Shown piece after piece: positions 18,268 through 27,664 of a DNA stretch of 64,000 nt. The stretch is from NCBI RefSeq assembly GCF_032970905.1, contig NZ_JAWJZA010000011.1. One strand, given 5' to 3'. Below the pieces are notes generated by a model. That model was not told the origin of the DNA, searched no databases, and worked only from the letters and a program-made list of their open reading frames with translations. This DNA is from Veillonella absiana (GTDB lineage Bacteria; Bacillota; Negativicutes; Veillonellales; Veillonellaceae). The stretch's first letter is position 1; each line of letters starts with the position of its first letter. The translations under genes were made by a program, and so were the position numbers.

Positions 18268-18831
18268 ATGGCTATTATTGGACAAGAAATTCCTGATTTT
18301 TCCGTACAAGCGTTCCGCAACCCTGAAATCGAAACAGTAACAAAACAAGATGTTCTTGGTAAATGGGCTGTATTCGTATTCTATCCAGCAGATTTCACAT
18401 TCGTGTGCCCTACTGAATTAGAAGACGTTCAAAATAACTATGCAACATTGCAAGCAGCTGGTGTTGAAGTGTACTCCGTATCCGTTGATTCTGAGTTCGT
18501 TCACAAAGCTTGGGCTGATGCATCTCCTAGCATTGGCAAAATCCAATACCCAATGATCGCTGACCAAAAACATGAATTGGCTGATTTCTTTGGTGTATTT
18601 GATGAAAGCTCCGCTCGTGCATACCGTGGTACTTTCGTAGTTGATCCTCAAGGTATCGTTCAAACTGCAGAAATCCACAACATGGGTATCGGTCGTTCCG
18701 CTGATGAATTAGTTCGTAAAGTACAAGCGGCTCAATTCGTAGCTCAACATGGTGATCAAGTATGTCCTGCACGTTGGAAACCAGGTGCTGATACTTTGAA
18801 ACCAGGTTTGGATCTTGTAGGTAAACTATAA
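18268..18831 (+). CDS. ahpC: alkyl hydroperoxide reductase subunit C (typical 2-Cys peroxiredoxin)
   Basis: A 187-residue thiol peroxidase that reduces hydrogen and organic peroxides. The peroxidatic cysteine is residue 47 in FTFVCPTE. The resolving cysteine is residue 166 in QVCPARWKPG. AGGAGG lies eight bases before the ATG. No ahpF is adjacent, so its reductant must come from elsewhere, for example a thioredoxin system. In an anaerobe this is an oxygen-stress gene. A decayed copy precedes it. Confidence 0.95.
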   Translation: MAIIGQEIPDFSVQAFRNPEIETVTKQDVLGKWAVFVFYPADFTFVCPTELEDVQNNYATLQAAGVEVYSVSVDSEFVHKAWADASPSIGKIQYPMIADQKHELADFFGVFDESSARAYRGTFVVDPQGIVQTAEIHNMGIGRSADELVRKVQAAQFVAQHGDQVCPARWKPGADTLKPGLDLVGKL

Positions 18832-19148
18832 TCCAACCATAACTATACAGGCTAACCTCCTCAATGCGCCTGTATAGGAACATCAACTCAAACTTAACTC
18901 AAACTTAACTCAAACACAACTTAAAACAACAACTCAAATTACCGTGAACACTTTGGTCTAAAAGGGTGTGCACGACAAACTCTCTCATATATGCGAGCAC
19001 CTCCCTCATATTGCTCGTATATAAAATAAAACCTCAATACAACTACAAACTATTACAACAGAAAGCCCTAGCTGTCCTCACAGCTAGGGCTTTTGCTGTT
19101 GTTTAAAGCCCAAACTTTATATTACTTTAAAAAGATAGGAGATAACTC
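18832..19148. other. intergenic region with short A-C-T-rich repeats and a terminator
   Basis: An inverted repeat CTATACAGGC/GCCTGTATAG (18843-18852, 18868-18877) follows ahpC but lacks a T run. From 18882 the motif AACTCAAACTT is repeated imperfectly about four times. At 19062-19075 and 19080-19093 a 14-bp perfect stem around CCTC with T-rich ends forms a clear terminator. No gene is seen. Confidence 0.6.
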
Positions 19149-19177
19149 TTGCATTTTTTTGATTCATATTCTATAAT
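19149..19177 (+). promoter_or_regulatory. promoter of the Rrf2 regulator-cysK pair
   Basis: TTGCAT (19149-19154) and a perfect TATAAT (19172-19177) are spaced by 17 bases, about 94 bases before the regulator's start. Confidence 0.65.
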
Positions 19178-19270
19178 GAAATAAATCCCTATTGAAATAA
19201 AAGGTTTTAGTCGAAGGGCTTTATATATGTGCAGATTCTACATGATTGTCTTTCATAGAAAGGAAATAAA

Positions 19271-19720
19271 ATGAGGATTTCTACTAAAGGTCGCTATGCG
19301 TTGATGGTATTGCTAGATTTGGCAGAACAAGCTAGTGACAAGCCAGTATCCTTACGATCCGTAGCAGAACGTCAGGGTATTTCTGAAAAATATTTAGAAG
19401 GTATTGTTGCTCGTTTGAGCACAGCTAAATTGGTGGATAGTATTCGCGGTAAGTATGGTGGATATAAACTTTCAAAAGTCCCAAAAGAATATACAGTTAT
19501 GGAGGTATTGTTAGCTACAGAGGAATCTATGGCTATCATCGCTACATTGGATGAAGGTGTTTCCACAGATACGGTAATTAGTGAAAAAACAGTTGGTTTC
19601 TGGGCAGGCCTGCAAAATTACATCCACGACTATTTAGAAGGGGTCACATTGCAAGATATTATTGATGGGACCTATGCAAAATTAGATTCTAAATACGATA
19701 ACTGGGATGGCTCTATTTAA
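19271..19720 (+). CDS. Rrf2-family transcriptional regulator, CymR-like
   Basis: A 149-residue DNA-binding protein. MRISTKGRYALMVLLDLAEQ is the family N-terminus, with the winged helix through ISEKYLEGIVARL and SIRGKYGGYKLSK. The three cluster cysteines found in IscR or NsrR are absent, so it is not an iron-sulfur sensor. The immediate downstream neighbour is cysK. In Firmicutes CymR represses cysteine synthesis by binding CysK, so a CymR-like role is a reasonable inference. GAAAGGAAAT precedes the start. Confidence 0.82.
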   Translation: MRISTKGRYALMVLLDLAEQASDKPVSLRSVAERQGISEKYLEGIVARLSTAKLVDSIRGKYGGYKLSKVPKEYTVMEVLLATEESMAIIATLDEGVSTDTVISEKTVGFWAGLQNYIHDYLEGVTLQDIIDGTYAKLDSKYDNWDGSI

Positions 19721-19771
19721 TACATCGTTTATGTACAATAGTTCAAACTATAGAGAAAAGGAGAATTTATT

Positions 19772-20707
19772 ATGTCTAATATAAAAAAATCTTTCGTAGA
19801 ATTAATTGGTAACACACCTTTATTGGCAGCTACTCGTTTTGGTGCAAAACATGAGGCAAAAGCTAATATTTTAGCTAAATTGGAATACTTCAACCCAGGT
19901 GGTTCTGTAAAAGACCGTATCGCAGCAGCAATCATTCAAAACGCTATCCAATCTGGCGAATTACAACCAGGTGGTACCATCGTAGAAGCTACTTCTGGTA
20001 ACACGGGTATTGGCTTATCCGCAGTAGGCGCAGCCCTTGGTTTCAAAGTTATCATTGTAATGCCTGAAACAATGTCCATAGAACGTCGCAAATTGATGAT
20101 CGGCTACGGTGCACAATTAGTGTTGACTGATGGTTCCCTTGGTATGAAAGGCGCGATTGCGAAAGCAAAAGAAATCGTAACTGCTACTGCAGGCGCTATC
20201 GAAGCAGGTCAATTCGTTAATCCAGCAAACCCTAAAGTTCACTATGAAACTACGGGTCCTGAAATCTGGAGAGACACAGACGGTACTGTAGATATCTTTG
20301 TATCTGGTGTTGGTACTGGTGGTACATTGACTGGTACAGGTCGTTTCTTGAAAGAACAAAACCCTGGTGTAAAAGTAGTAGCTGTAGAGCCTAAAGACTC
20401 TTCCGTGTTGTCTACTGGCAAACCAGGTCCTCATAAAATCCAAGGTATCGGCGCTGGTTTCATTCCTGATACATTAGATACAAACTTGTATGATGAAATC
20501 ATCACTGTGGAAAATGAGGATGCATTCCATACAGCACAAGACTTCGGGCATCAAGAAGGTGTACTCGTTGGTATTTCTTCTGGTGCGGCTTTGTGGGCGG
20601 CAGCTGAACTGGCTAAACGTCCAGAGAACGAAGGAAAAAATATCGTAGTTATCCTTCCTGATACTGGTGAAAGATATCTTTCCACTGCACTATTCCCTGA
20701 AGCTTAA
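19772..20707 (+). CDS. cysK: cysteine synthase A (O-acetylserine sulfhydrylase)
   Basis: A 311-residue PLP enzyme that makes cysteine from O-acetylserine and sulfide. The PLP lysine is residue 47 in GGSVKDRIA. TSGNTGIGL is the substrate loop and GTGGTLTGTGR binds the cofactor phosphate. AAGGAGAATTT precedes the start. It lies 51 bases after the Rrf2 regulator, probably in one operon, and ends at a compound hairpin. Confidence 0.94.
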   Translation: MSNIKKSFVELIGNTPLLAATRFGAKHEAKANILAKLEYFNPGGSVKDRIAAAIIQNAIQSGELQPGGTIVEATSGNTGIGLSAVGAALGFKVIIVMPETMSIERRKLMIGYGAQLVLTDGSLGMKGAIAKAKEIVTATAGAIEAGQFVNPANPKVHYETTGPEIWRDTDGTVDIFVSGVGTGGTLTGTGRFLKEQNPGVKVVAVEPKDSSVLSTGKPGPHKIQGIGAGFIPDTLDTNLYDEIITVENEDAFHTAQDFGHQEGVLVGISSGAALWAAAELAKRPENEGKNIVVILPDTGERYLSTALFPEA

Positions 20708-20721
20708 TAGATAAAATTACA

Positions 20722-20799
20722 AACTCCCCAGATATATTTCTGGCCTCCGGAACGCCTAACGGTGTAATGTCGGCTGCGAAGTATATCTGGGGAGTTTTT
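20722..20799 (+). terminator. cysK terminator with conserved tip (family 2, copy 1)
   Basis: Outer arms AACTCCCCAGATATA (20722-20736) and its complement (20782-20796) are followed by T. The enclosed tip, 20741-20781 (CTCCGGAACGCCTAACGG...), is nearly identical to the tip of copy 2 at 21429-21469. The outer stems differ in sequence but both pair. Confidence 0.8.
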
Positions 20800-20859
20800 G
20801 CTTTACTAGTGCGCTTTAGGGGATAGTGGCTATGTAGAGTATCTACCATCGGTGTCAGG

Positions 20860-21402
20860 ATGGATGAACTACGTGGGGCGTGGAGGACTGGGGTGAAAAA
20901 GGGCAATCTTTATATTCCTAAGGATACAAAAATTGTTTTAGAGTTACAGAATGATGTAAGTTCAAAACGAAATAAAGTAGGGGATACATTTAATTTAAAA
21001 ACTATTGATAATCTATTGGTAAATGATGTGGTTGCTATCCCAAAAGATACAGTTGTACGTGGTGTTGTTCTTAAATCTAAGAGAAATGGTTTATTTGGCC
21101 GTGGTGGTCATTTAGAAGTTGATAGTCCTTCGATTCGTACGATTAATAATATAGATGTTCCACTTAATGGCTATATTAATGGATATGGCTCCGATGATAA
21201 TGGTGCTGTTGTTGTGGCGGCTGCTGTTACATTAGTAGGCGGATTCTTTATGAAAGGCGAAAACATTTATTATGATAAAAATCAATTGATTGAAGTAGCG
21301 GTTCGAGATGATACTGATATTAATGCTACGCCTGAAACATTATTGACTGTAATGGATCCAACTGTACCACAAGGTCAAGGATTAGTGGTAAAACCTAGAT
21401 AA
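20860..21402 (+). CDS. hypothetical protein, possibly N-terminally truncated exported protein
   Basis: The readable frame encodes up to 180 residues. From about residue 16, YIPKDTKIVLELQNDVSSK, VGDTFNLKT, VVAIPKDTVVRGVV and the phrase GLFGRGGHLEV suggest a beta-rich surface or periplasmic domain. Similar domains normally follow a signal peptide, which is missing here. The frame's ATG at 20860 has no ribosome site, and GGAGG at 20881-20885 fits no good start. It may be the remains of a larger gene. It is bracketed by two copies of the family 2 hairpin. A Gly-Ala-Val segment near residue 120 could be a hydrophobic loop. Confidence 0.5.
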   Translation: MDELRGAWRTGVKKGNLYIPKDTKIVLELQNDVSSKRNKVGDTFNLKTIDNLLVNDVVAIPKDTVVRGVVLKSKRNGLFGRGGHLEVDSPSIRTINNIDVPLNGYINGYGSDDNGAVVVAAAVTLVGGFFMKGENIYYDKNQLIEVAVRDDTDINATPETLLTVMDPTVPQGQGLVVKPR

Positions 21403-21409
21403 AACGGCA

Positions 21410-21486
21410 AAATCCCTATATATACTGCTGGTCTCCGGAACGCCTAACGGTGTAATGTCGACTGTGAAGTATATATAGGGATTTTT
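21410..21486. terminator. family 2 hairpin terminator, copy 2
   Basis: AAATCCCTATATATA (21410-21424) pairs with TATATATAGGGATTT (21470-21484), then T. The tip matches copy 1. Both copies are also followed by nearly the same bases, CTTTACTAGTGC, so the repeat is about 80 bases long. It lies between convergent genes. Confidence 0.78.
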
Positions 21487-21502
21487 TACTTTACTAGTGC
21501 TT

Positions 21503-23449
21503 TTAGAATATTTTCTTTAGTTTGTTTTTTATAGCTTTCACAGTAGGATTCATCCGTGCATCAGAGACGGAGTTGTCCATCCAGTCGAACATTTCCTCTA
21601 GGTTATAGTCGCCGCGGTGGCCTATTTCCCATGGTGTTTCCATGTTGACGGAGTAGCCCAGGTTTTGTGCCTTGGTGCCTACAACGATGGGAATAGAGAT
21701 GGATGTGTTGCTGTCGGCTGTGCCGTAGCGAATGTAGTAATATTTAGCGTTTGTGGCGCCAGTGTTGCCAAGGTAGTTCATAGGATTCATCATTTTAATG
21801 ATATGATGGTTTGCAATAGCTGGACCTGTCGCGGAGATATCTGTGGTGTCGAATAGGGCGCCATTCACGGTGAAGTGCTCGTAGTCCTTTTTCGTAGTAC
21901 CGAATAGGTTATTTTCGCCAGCATCATTAGCACGGCTATCGAAGGCACCTGGTGCTTTAGAGCGGCTCACGTGAGCATTGTAGGCTTTCCAATCCACGTC
22001 TGTAATTGTGCCGTTAGCATCCTTGATTAGAAAATCGGCAGAGCTAATGTCTGTGCCTTCGGACGCGGCACGGTTGGCAGCTGCAATGATATAGGATTTT
22101 ACATAGTCCATGAAAGAACCTGTGCCATCGCTATTGAGGGTCAGTGTTTTGCCATTACTATCCTTTAATTTTAGATCGTTGATGTAGTCTGTGTATTGAG
22201 CTTTGAGCATATAGGAATAGGAAATATCGCTATCGCTAAGAGTAATCATGTTGGCAGAGTTATTCCTAGATGTATTAGTAGATAGAGCGTTTCCGTCCAT
22301 TGAAGGCGTACTTGTTGTCGCCACTGCCATAGGTGCCTGTTCTGTAGGTGTGTTACCCATGTCAGCTGTTGGTAATTGCCCCTTGGTTGCGGAGCTTTCA
22401 CCAGAGCCCGTTTGAGCTAGTGGGACCATGCCACGGCCCATCATAGATTTTTTGTATGTTGTCACATCGTGATAATTCCACTCGTAGGCCATATCGGCGG
22501 CATCGAGGTCGGTGATTGGACAGAAGGCCACGACGGCAAAGATGTCTGTGCTTGCATCAGCGGCACCGAGAGCGTTGAGGTATGGACGGTAGTCGCTGTG
22601 GTTGCCTGTGGCGCCTAATAATAGGGACACGGCACCGCCAGCGCTAGTACCATTGGAGATGATTTTCGTCGCATCCCCAGGCATACGGCTGTCATTGGAA
22701 TGAAGGTAGGCTACAGCCGCTTGGAGATCGACGATGACCGCAGGGGCCTTGCCGTAGTATTCACCGGTTGTTTCATTTTTGTTTGTGCGACCACGCGTGG
22801 CAGGGGCTGCTACGACATAGCCACGAAAGAGGGCATATGTGGATGCGTCAGTGCCTCCTTCGAGGCTTTTACCAGGAATGGCAGCGGTACTAGGCATATA
22901 ACCACCGACGGAATTTGGTAAGAAAATAGGCGCCGTTTTCGCGTCGTATTTGCCGACCTTTTTATTTTGGAAATAATCCTCTGGAATGTAGATGTTCATG
23001 TATTGGTAGTTCACGTCCACTGGATTGGCCACGTAAGGGATGTTTTCGTACGCTCGGTAAGATACAGTTTTGTTATCTACGGTAGCGGTGCGAGTTTCGT
23101 ATGTTGCATTAGCATCAAATGTTAAACTATAGTTGGATTGCGTTGTGGCTGATAATGGCACTTCTAGGGGCTGTTCTGTAATTTGACGAGTGGTGCCGAC
23201 TGGTTGTGTGCTATTTTGAGACTGTTGTGTTGATACTGGCATTTGTGAAATTGTACCGGACGCCAGACCTACAGTGGGGACAGTTATAATCGTGGCATTG
23301 GTATCATTAATTTTGGAACTTATAATGGCGTTGTTTGGTGTTGCTGCAGATGCATTGGTTGCGTTAGAGGCTGCCCATACAGGTACGCTACCAGTGATGA
23401 CTATGGCGCAAGCCAAGGCCGTGATGGAATAGGTTTTAGATAATTTCAT
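21503..23449 (-). CDS. subtype B tannase (gallate ester hydrolase), exported
   Basis: A 648-residue alpha/beta hydrolase with an N-terminal signal peptide (hydrophobic run ending VPVWAAS). A 100-residue Thr/Asn/Ser-rich linker follows, then the hydrolase fold. The nucleophile elbow is NGTSAGGAVSLL near residue 268. The likely acid is the aspartate in YGTADSNTS, and the histidine is in EIGHRGDYNLEEMFDW near the end. This matches the Lactobacillus TanB layout (Ser, Asp, His order), with a long insertion between the serine and acid. It should release gallate from dietary tannins or gallate esters outside the cell. Feruloyl esterase activity is an alternative. Confidence 0.8.
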   Translation of the reverse strand: MKLSKTYSITALACAIVITGSVPVWAASNATNASAATPNNAIISSKINDTNATIITVPTVGLASGTISQMPVSTQQSQNSTQPVGTTRQITEQPLEVPLSATTQSNYSLTFDANATYETRTATVDNKTVSYRAYENIPYVANPVDVNYQYMNIYIPEDYFQNKKVGKYDAKTAPIFLPNSVGGYMPSTAAIPGKSLEGGTDASTYALFRGYVVAAPATRGRTNKNETTGEYYGKAPAVIVDLQAAVAYLHSNDSRMPGDATKIISNGTSAGGAVSLLLGATGNHSDYRPYLNALGAADASTDIFAVVAFCPITDLDAADMAYEWNYHDVTTYKKSMMGRGMVPLAQTGSGESSATKGQLPTADMGNTPTEQAPMAVATTSTPSMDGNALSTNTSRNNSANMITLSDSDISYSYMLKAQYTDYINDLKLKDSNGKTLTLNSDGTGSFMDYVKSYIIAAANRAASEGTDISSADFLIKDANGTITDVDWKAYNAHVSRSKAPGAFDSRANDAGENNLFGTTKKDYEHFTVNGALFDTTDISATGPAIANHHIIKMMNPMNYLGNTGATNAKYYYIRYGTADSNTSISIPIVVGTKAQNLGYSVNMETPWEIGHRGDYNLEEMFDWMDNSVSDARMNPTVKAIKNKLKKIF

Positions 23450-23774
23450 GTTGATCTCCCAAAAAATATAATTGAGTCGACATCGGGACTAACTATATTG
23501 AGTTCGTAAAAAATCAAAATTCTTATAATACTTTACACTGAAAGTATGAAATCATGGTGAAAGTTCCGTAATATAGCTCTGCCAATAGAGCTTGTTTAAT
23601 AGCAATAGTATATAGGAGTTTAATTTTTAGATTGTGTAAAATTAAATTGACGAATTTGGTTGTGTAAAATATAATTAATGTATCGAAATAATCGAAATGT
23701 AACAGAGAATCAGTAATAATTTAGAAATATTGGGTGCAAGCTCTTGTGATTATTCATTAAATAAGAAGACTAAC

Positions 23775-24332
23775 ATGGAATTATTTGAAGCATTAAAAAG
23801 AAGATGTAGCATTCGTAGATATACTGGCGAAGTGCCAACGGAACAAGAAATTCAAACTGTGCTAGATACAGCCCTATTATCTCCACAACTTCCTATGCAT
23901 GATATCCATATTTCTGTCATCACAAATTCAGCGCTATTAAAAGAAGCAGAAGAAAATACAGAGCGCTTTTGCCAGTTAGGTTACCCCACATATAATTACG
24001 GAGCAGCTTGCTGGATTTTGATTTCTGGTAAACACCAAACAGAAGGCATGCCAAATACAAACTTCACTGGAGATATGATTCGAACTAACGAATATTGGAC
24101 ATTAGGGAGTATGATTCAAAACATGCAACTTGCTGCTACAAGCATCGGTCTAGGTTCTGTGGCTATGAATATGTCTGTCGTTTCTCTTCGCGACAACCCA
24201 GCATTCGCTGAAAAATTAGGTGTACCGAACGGTTATGAACCATTAGGTTCTTTATTACTAGGTAAAACAGAAATTGAATTAAAAGAACGCCAAGTAAAAC
24301 GTGAAAGCTTACCAATTACATACCTAAAATAA
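23775..24332 (+). CDS. nitroreductase family protein
   Basis: A 185-residue FMN-dependent flavoprotein. MELFEALKRRCSIRRYTGE is the conserved N-terminus with the FMN-phosphate arginines. NMQLAATSIGLGSVAM and GYEPLGSLLLGK are the expected C-terminal motifs. The ATG at 23775 follows AAGAAG, a modest site; an in-frame TTG 45 bases upstream is less likely. The substrate is unknown. The 325 bases before it are AT-rich and hold one GGTGAAAGT motif (23556-23564). Confidence 0.85.
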   Translation: MELFEALKRRCSIRRYTGEVPTEQEIQTVLDTALLSPQLPMHDIHISVITNSALLKEAEENTERFCQLGYPTYNYGAACWILISGKHQTEGMPNTNFTGDMIRTNEYWTLGSMIQNMQLAATSIGLGSVAMNMSVVSLRDNPAFAEKLGVPNGYEPLGSLLLGKTEIELKERQVKRESLPITYLK

Positions 24333-24472
24333 GGGAATTTTTACACTAGTAAACTACTATAATTCAAGACTCTAGTTATCAGGCCTTTCTCTTCGGAGCT
24401 AACCATTGCATTATTGGACATTTTGATTACTAGCTTCACGTCGAAAGTATTAAAGGATAAATTAAAATAGCA

Positions 24473-24541
24473 AAAATATGCCCCTCATTGTAGCGAGCTT
24501 GGAGGTCTCCTCCAGCCGAGTCTCAATGAGGGGCATATTTT
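24473..24541. terminator. bidirectional terminator with family 1 tip
   Basis: An 18-bp perfect stem (24473-24490 with 24524-24541), A-rich before and T-rich after. The tip GCGAGCTTGGAGG-TCT-CCTCCAGCCGAG (24493-24520) is the reverse orientation of the tip near pyrG. It lies between convergent genes, nitroreductase and fruA. Confidence 0.85.
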
Positions 24542-24556
24542 GCTATGTATCTTATT

Positions 24557-26566
24557 TTAAGCTTTCACAGGATTTTTCAAAATGGCCAATAATGCACAAC
24601 CAATCACTGCACCGATGGCAATGGATACTAGGTACATTAATGGATTACCAATTGTTGGTACTACGAAGATCCCACCATGTGGAGCACGCAATGTGCATTC
24701 AAAGAACATGGATAAGGCACCTGCTGTACCAGCACCGATGATGCAAGACGGTAATACGCGAATAGGGTCAGCCGCTGCAAATGGGATGGCACCTTCTGTG
24801 ATGAAGGATAGGCCCATGATGTAGTTTGTAGGACCGGATTTGCGTTCTGCTTCGCTGAAACGATTAGGGAACAATGTAGTACAAAGGGCGATGGCTAATG
24901 GAGGAACCATGCCGCCTGCCATTACGGATGCCATGATACCGTATTCACCAGTAGCAAGAGCACCAGTACCGATAACGTAAGCGGCTTTATTGACAGGACC
25001 ACCCATATCTACGGACATCATAGCGCCGAAGATAAGACCTAAGAGAACACGGCTAGATGTGCCCATAGTTTGAAGGCTTTCCATCAACCAGTTGTTCAAG
25101 GCAGATACTGGAGGATTGATGATGAAAGTAATGGCGATACCGATGAACAATACGCCAAGCACTGGGTAGAATAATACAGGTTTTGTACCTTCCAAAGAAT
25201 CAGGTAAACCAGATACTAATTTTTTGATACCTAATACAAGATAACCAGCTACGAAACCAGCAATTAAGGCACCAAGGAAACCAGAACCACCTTGGTTAGC
25301 AAGCATACCACCAACGAAACCAGCAGCAAGACCAGGACGGTCAGCAATACTCATGGCGATGTAACCAGCTAATACGGGAAGCATAAAGCCGAAGGATGTA
25401 CCGCCGACTTTCATCAAGAAGGCCGCCAATGGAGTACCGGAGCCGAAGCCGGATGGATTGGTAGGATCGAATGTATCAAATAGGAACGCGAGGGCGATGA
25501 GGATACCTCCACCGATAACAAATGGAAGCATATGAGATACGCCATTCATCAAATGTTTATAGATTTGACGGCCGATGGTGTCGTTTGCGGAGTCTTCTAC
25601 TTGTGCTGTATCGTCAGCTATTGCTTGGTATACAGGATTGTCGCCAGACATGGCTTGGGTCAATAATTCTTCAGATTTGTTGATGCCGTTAGCTACTTTC
25701 GTCTGGATTAATTGTTTACCGTTGAAGCGTGCCAGTGCTACTTGTTTGTCTGCAGCGATGATGATGCATTTCGCATTGGAGATTTCTTCCGGTGTTAACG
25801 CATCTTTGATACCTGCAGCGCCATTTTTTTCTACCTTGAGGGAAATGCCCATTTCTTTGGCTTTGCGTTCGAGGGATTCAGCAGCCATATATGTGTGGGC
25901 AATGCCTGTAGGACATGCTGTTACGGCTAAAACATCATATTGGCCTTTTACTTTTCTGGCGGATGGTTTTTCTTCGTTAGCGCCAGTAGTTTCTGCTGTA
26001 GCTGTTGCAGCTGTCGCGGCCACTGTTGTGGCGTTGGCAGACATATCATTGGCCACGTCTGTTAGGGTATCTTCAGTTTTAATAAAACCAGGTACAGTTA
26101 CGTCGAATTTGTCGTTTTCTTTTGCATCGATTAATGCCAAGAAACGTTCTGTAGAATCAGCTGCAATCAATGCTTCTTTGAAATCAGGGTCAATGATCAT
26201 CGTTGCTAATTTGCTCAATACTTCTACATGTGTATTAGCAGCTCCTTCTGGGGCTGCAATCATGAAGAACAATCGCGCAGGATTACCGTCCAGGCTATCA
26301 AAATCGACACCGCCAGGTACGACCATAGCAGAAAGGCCGGCATCTTTTACACCACTAGATTTCGCATGTGGTGTGGCAATGCCTTCCCCAAGTCCTGTGG
26401 AACCAGAATTTTCGCGTTCAAATACGGCTTGTAAATACGTATCTTTGTCAGCTAAATGGCCGCCTTTTTCCATTAAATCCCCAAGAATATAAATAGCGTC
26501 AATCTTGGTGGCAGGGGCAGCATTGAGCTGAATGGATTGGCTTTTCAGTAAATCCGTAATTTGCAT
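24557..26566 (-). CDS. fruA: PTS fructose transporter subunit IIABC
   Basis: A 669-residue fusion in A-B-C order. IIA is at residues 1-150 with phospho-histidine 67 (ATPHAKS). An Ala/Thr linker follows. IIB is at 208-310 with phospho-cysteine 218 (TACPTGIAHTYMA). IIC is from about 335 with about nine membrane segments. It imports fructose and delivers fructose 1-phosphate, which FruK next door uses. The start has GAGGAG seven bases upstream. It follows fruK by 81 bases on the same strand. EI and HPr are encoded at 30-32 kb. Confidence 0.94.
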   Translation of the reverse strand: MQITDLLKSQSIQLNAAPATKIDAIYILGDLMEKGGHLADKDTYLQAVFERENSGSTGLGEGIATPHAKSSGVKDAGLSAMVVPGGVDFDSLDGNPARLFFMIAAPEGAANTHVEVLSKLATMIIDPDFKEALIAADSTERFLALIDAKENDKFDVTVPGFIKTEDTLTDVANDMSANATTVAATAATATAETTGANEEKPSARKVKGQYDVLAVTACPTGIAHTYMAAESLERKAKEMGISLKVEKNGAAGIKDALTPEEISNAKCIIIAADKQVALARFNGKQLIQTKVANGINKSEELLTQAMSGDNPVYQAIADDTAQVEDSANDTIGRQIYKHLMNGVSHMLPFVIGGGILIALAFLFDTFDPTNPSGFGSGTPLAAFLMKVGGTSFGFMLPVLAGYIAMSIADRPGLAAGFVGGMLANQGGSGFLGALIAGFVAGYLVLGIKKLVSGLPDSLEGTKPVLFYPVLGVLFIGIAITFIINPPVSALNNWLMESLQTMGTSSRVLLGLIFGAMMSVDMGGPVNKAAYVIGTGALATGEYGIMASVMAGGMVPPLAIALCTTLFPNRFSEAERKSGPTNYIMGLSFITEGAIPFAAADPIRVLPSCIIGAGTAGALSMFFECTLRAPHGGIFVVPTIGNPLMYLVSIAIGAVIGCALLAILKNPVKA

Positions 26567-26647
26567 AATGTAACTCCTCTTTCTTACATTGTTACAGTGA
26601 ATATTTTAAAACTAATACTTGAGTATCATAACCTTTTTATTATACTA

Positions 26648-27562
26648 TTATTTTTTGATTGTTGAAAGTAAGACCTCAACTTCTGGTTTTGTGGCTAAAT
26701 TCGTAGAGAACGCAGAGGCGGAACCAGTACAGATACCCCAATAGAGGGCCTCTTGCAAATCGCCATTAGATTGTTCGTATCCCGTGATGAAGCCTGCTAC
26801 CATGGAATCACCAGCCCCAACAGAGTTGATTAAGGTTCCTTTTGGTGCAAGACTTGTGAATACTTGACCGTCTGCACTGATTAGAATAGCACCGTCACCA
26901 GCCATGGAGATGAGTACATGCTGTGCTCCCTGGATTTGCAATTCTTTCGCGGCAGCTACTAAATCATCTTGAGTAGATAGGGGGCGACCAAATATTTCAG
27001 ATAGTTCGTGATTATTTGGTTTAATCAAGAATGGTTTGTATGGTAATACCTTTGTTAATAGATCTTTCGTAGCATCTACGATGATGCGGATATTTTTTGA
27101 TTCCATGCGTTGCATAATGAGTTCGTACATATCGCTAGGCAAACTGCTTGGGATACTGCCGGCTAGTACAAGAATGTCATTATCTTGCAGAGTATCTAGT
27201 TGTGTGTACAATGCTTGTAGTTCGTCATCCGATATGATAGGTCCATGGCCATTAATTTCCGTTTCCTCTGAGGTGGCTTTCACTTTCACATTGATACGCG
27301 TGAGACCAGTGCTGAGGCGGATAAATTGTTCGGACACACCGAATTCGCCTAGTTGGCGTACGATTTCATCACCGCTGAATCCGGCGATGAAGCCGAGAGC
27401 CGTTGTGTTTATACCAAGATTATTTAGGACAATAGACACATTGATGCCCTTGCCACCGGCGAGAACTAGCTCGTCCTCAGTACGGTTGATTGTACCTGTA
27501 GTGAGCGTTGGTAAATGGACGATGTAATCAAGAGAAGGGTTGAAGGTAACCGTATAAATCAT
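26648..27562 (-). CDS. fruK: 1-phosphofructokinase
   Basis: A 304-residue PfkB-family sugar kinase converting fructose 1-phosphate to fructose 1,6-bisphosphate. GGKGINVSIVLNNLG is the first PfkB signature and NSVGAGDSMVAGF the second, containing the catalytic aspartate. AAGGAG precedes the start. It is the first gene of a fruK-fruA operon. A DeoR-type fruR, usual in other bacteria, is not present upstream. Confidence 0.94.
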   Translation of the reverse strand: MIYTVTFNPSLDYIVHLPTLTTGTINRTEDELVLAGGKGINVSIVLNNLGINTTALGFIAGFSGDEIVRQLGEFGVSEQFIRLSTGLTRINVKVKATSEETEINGHGPIISDDELQALYTQLDTLQDNDILVLAGSIPSSLPSDMYELIMQRMESKNIRIIVDATKDLLTKVLPYKPFLIKPNNHELSEIFGRPLSTQDDLVAAAKELQIQGAQHVLISMAGDGAILISADGQVFTSLAPKGTLINSVGAGDSMVAGFITGYEQSNGDLQEALYWGICTGSASAFSTNLATKPEVEVLLSTIKK

Positions 27563-27664
27563 GGTTGTTCTCCTTGCAGTTAGAGTAATGAATATATTTG
27601 TGCATGGGCCTGAATTGTATCAGGCGCTAGCTAATGGACGTGTAATGTATTCCATGGTACATAG

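Noticed and set aside
18882..18940. Imperfect AACTCAAACTT repeats as a possible CRISPR or minisatellite
   Set aside because: Units are short, imperfect and without spacers; no cas genes are present.
25575..26492. 305-codon frame opposite fruA
   Set aside because: It is the antisense shadow of the strongly supported fruA IIA/IIB coding region.
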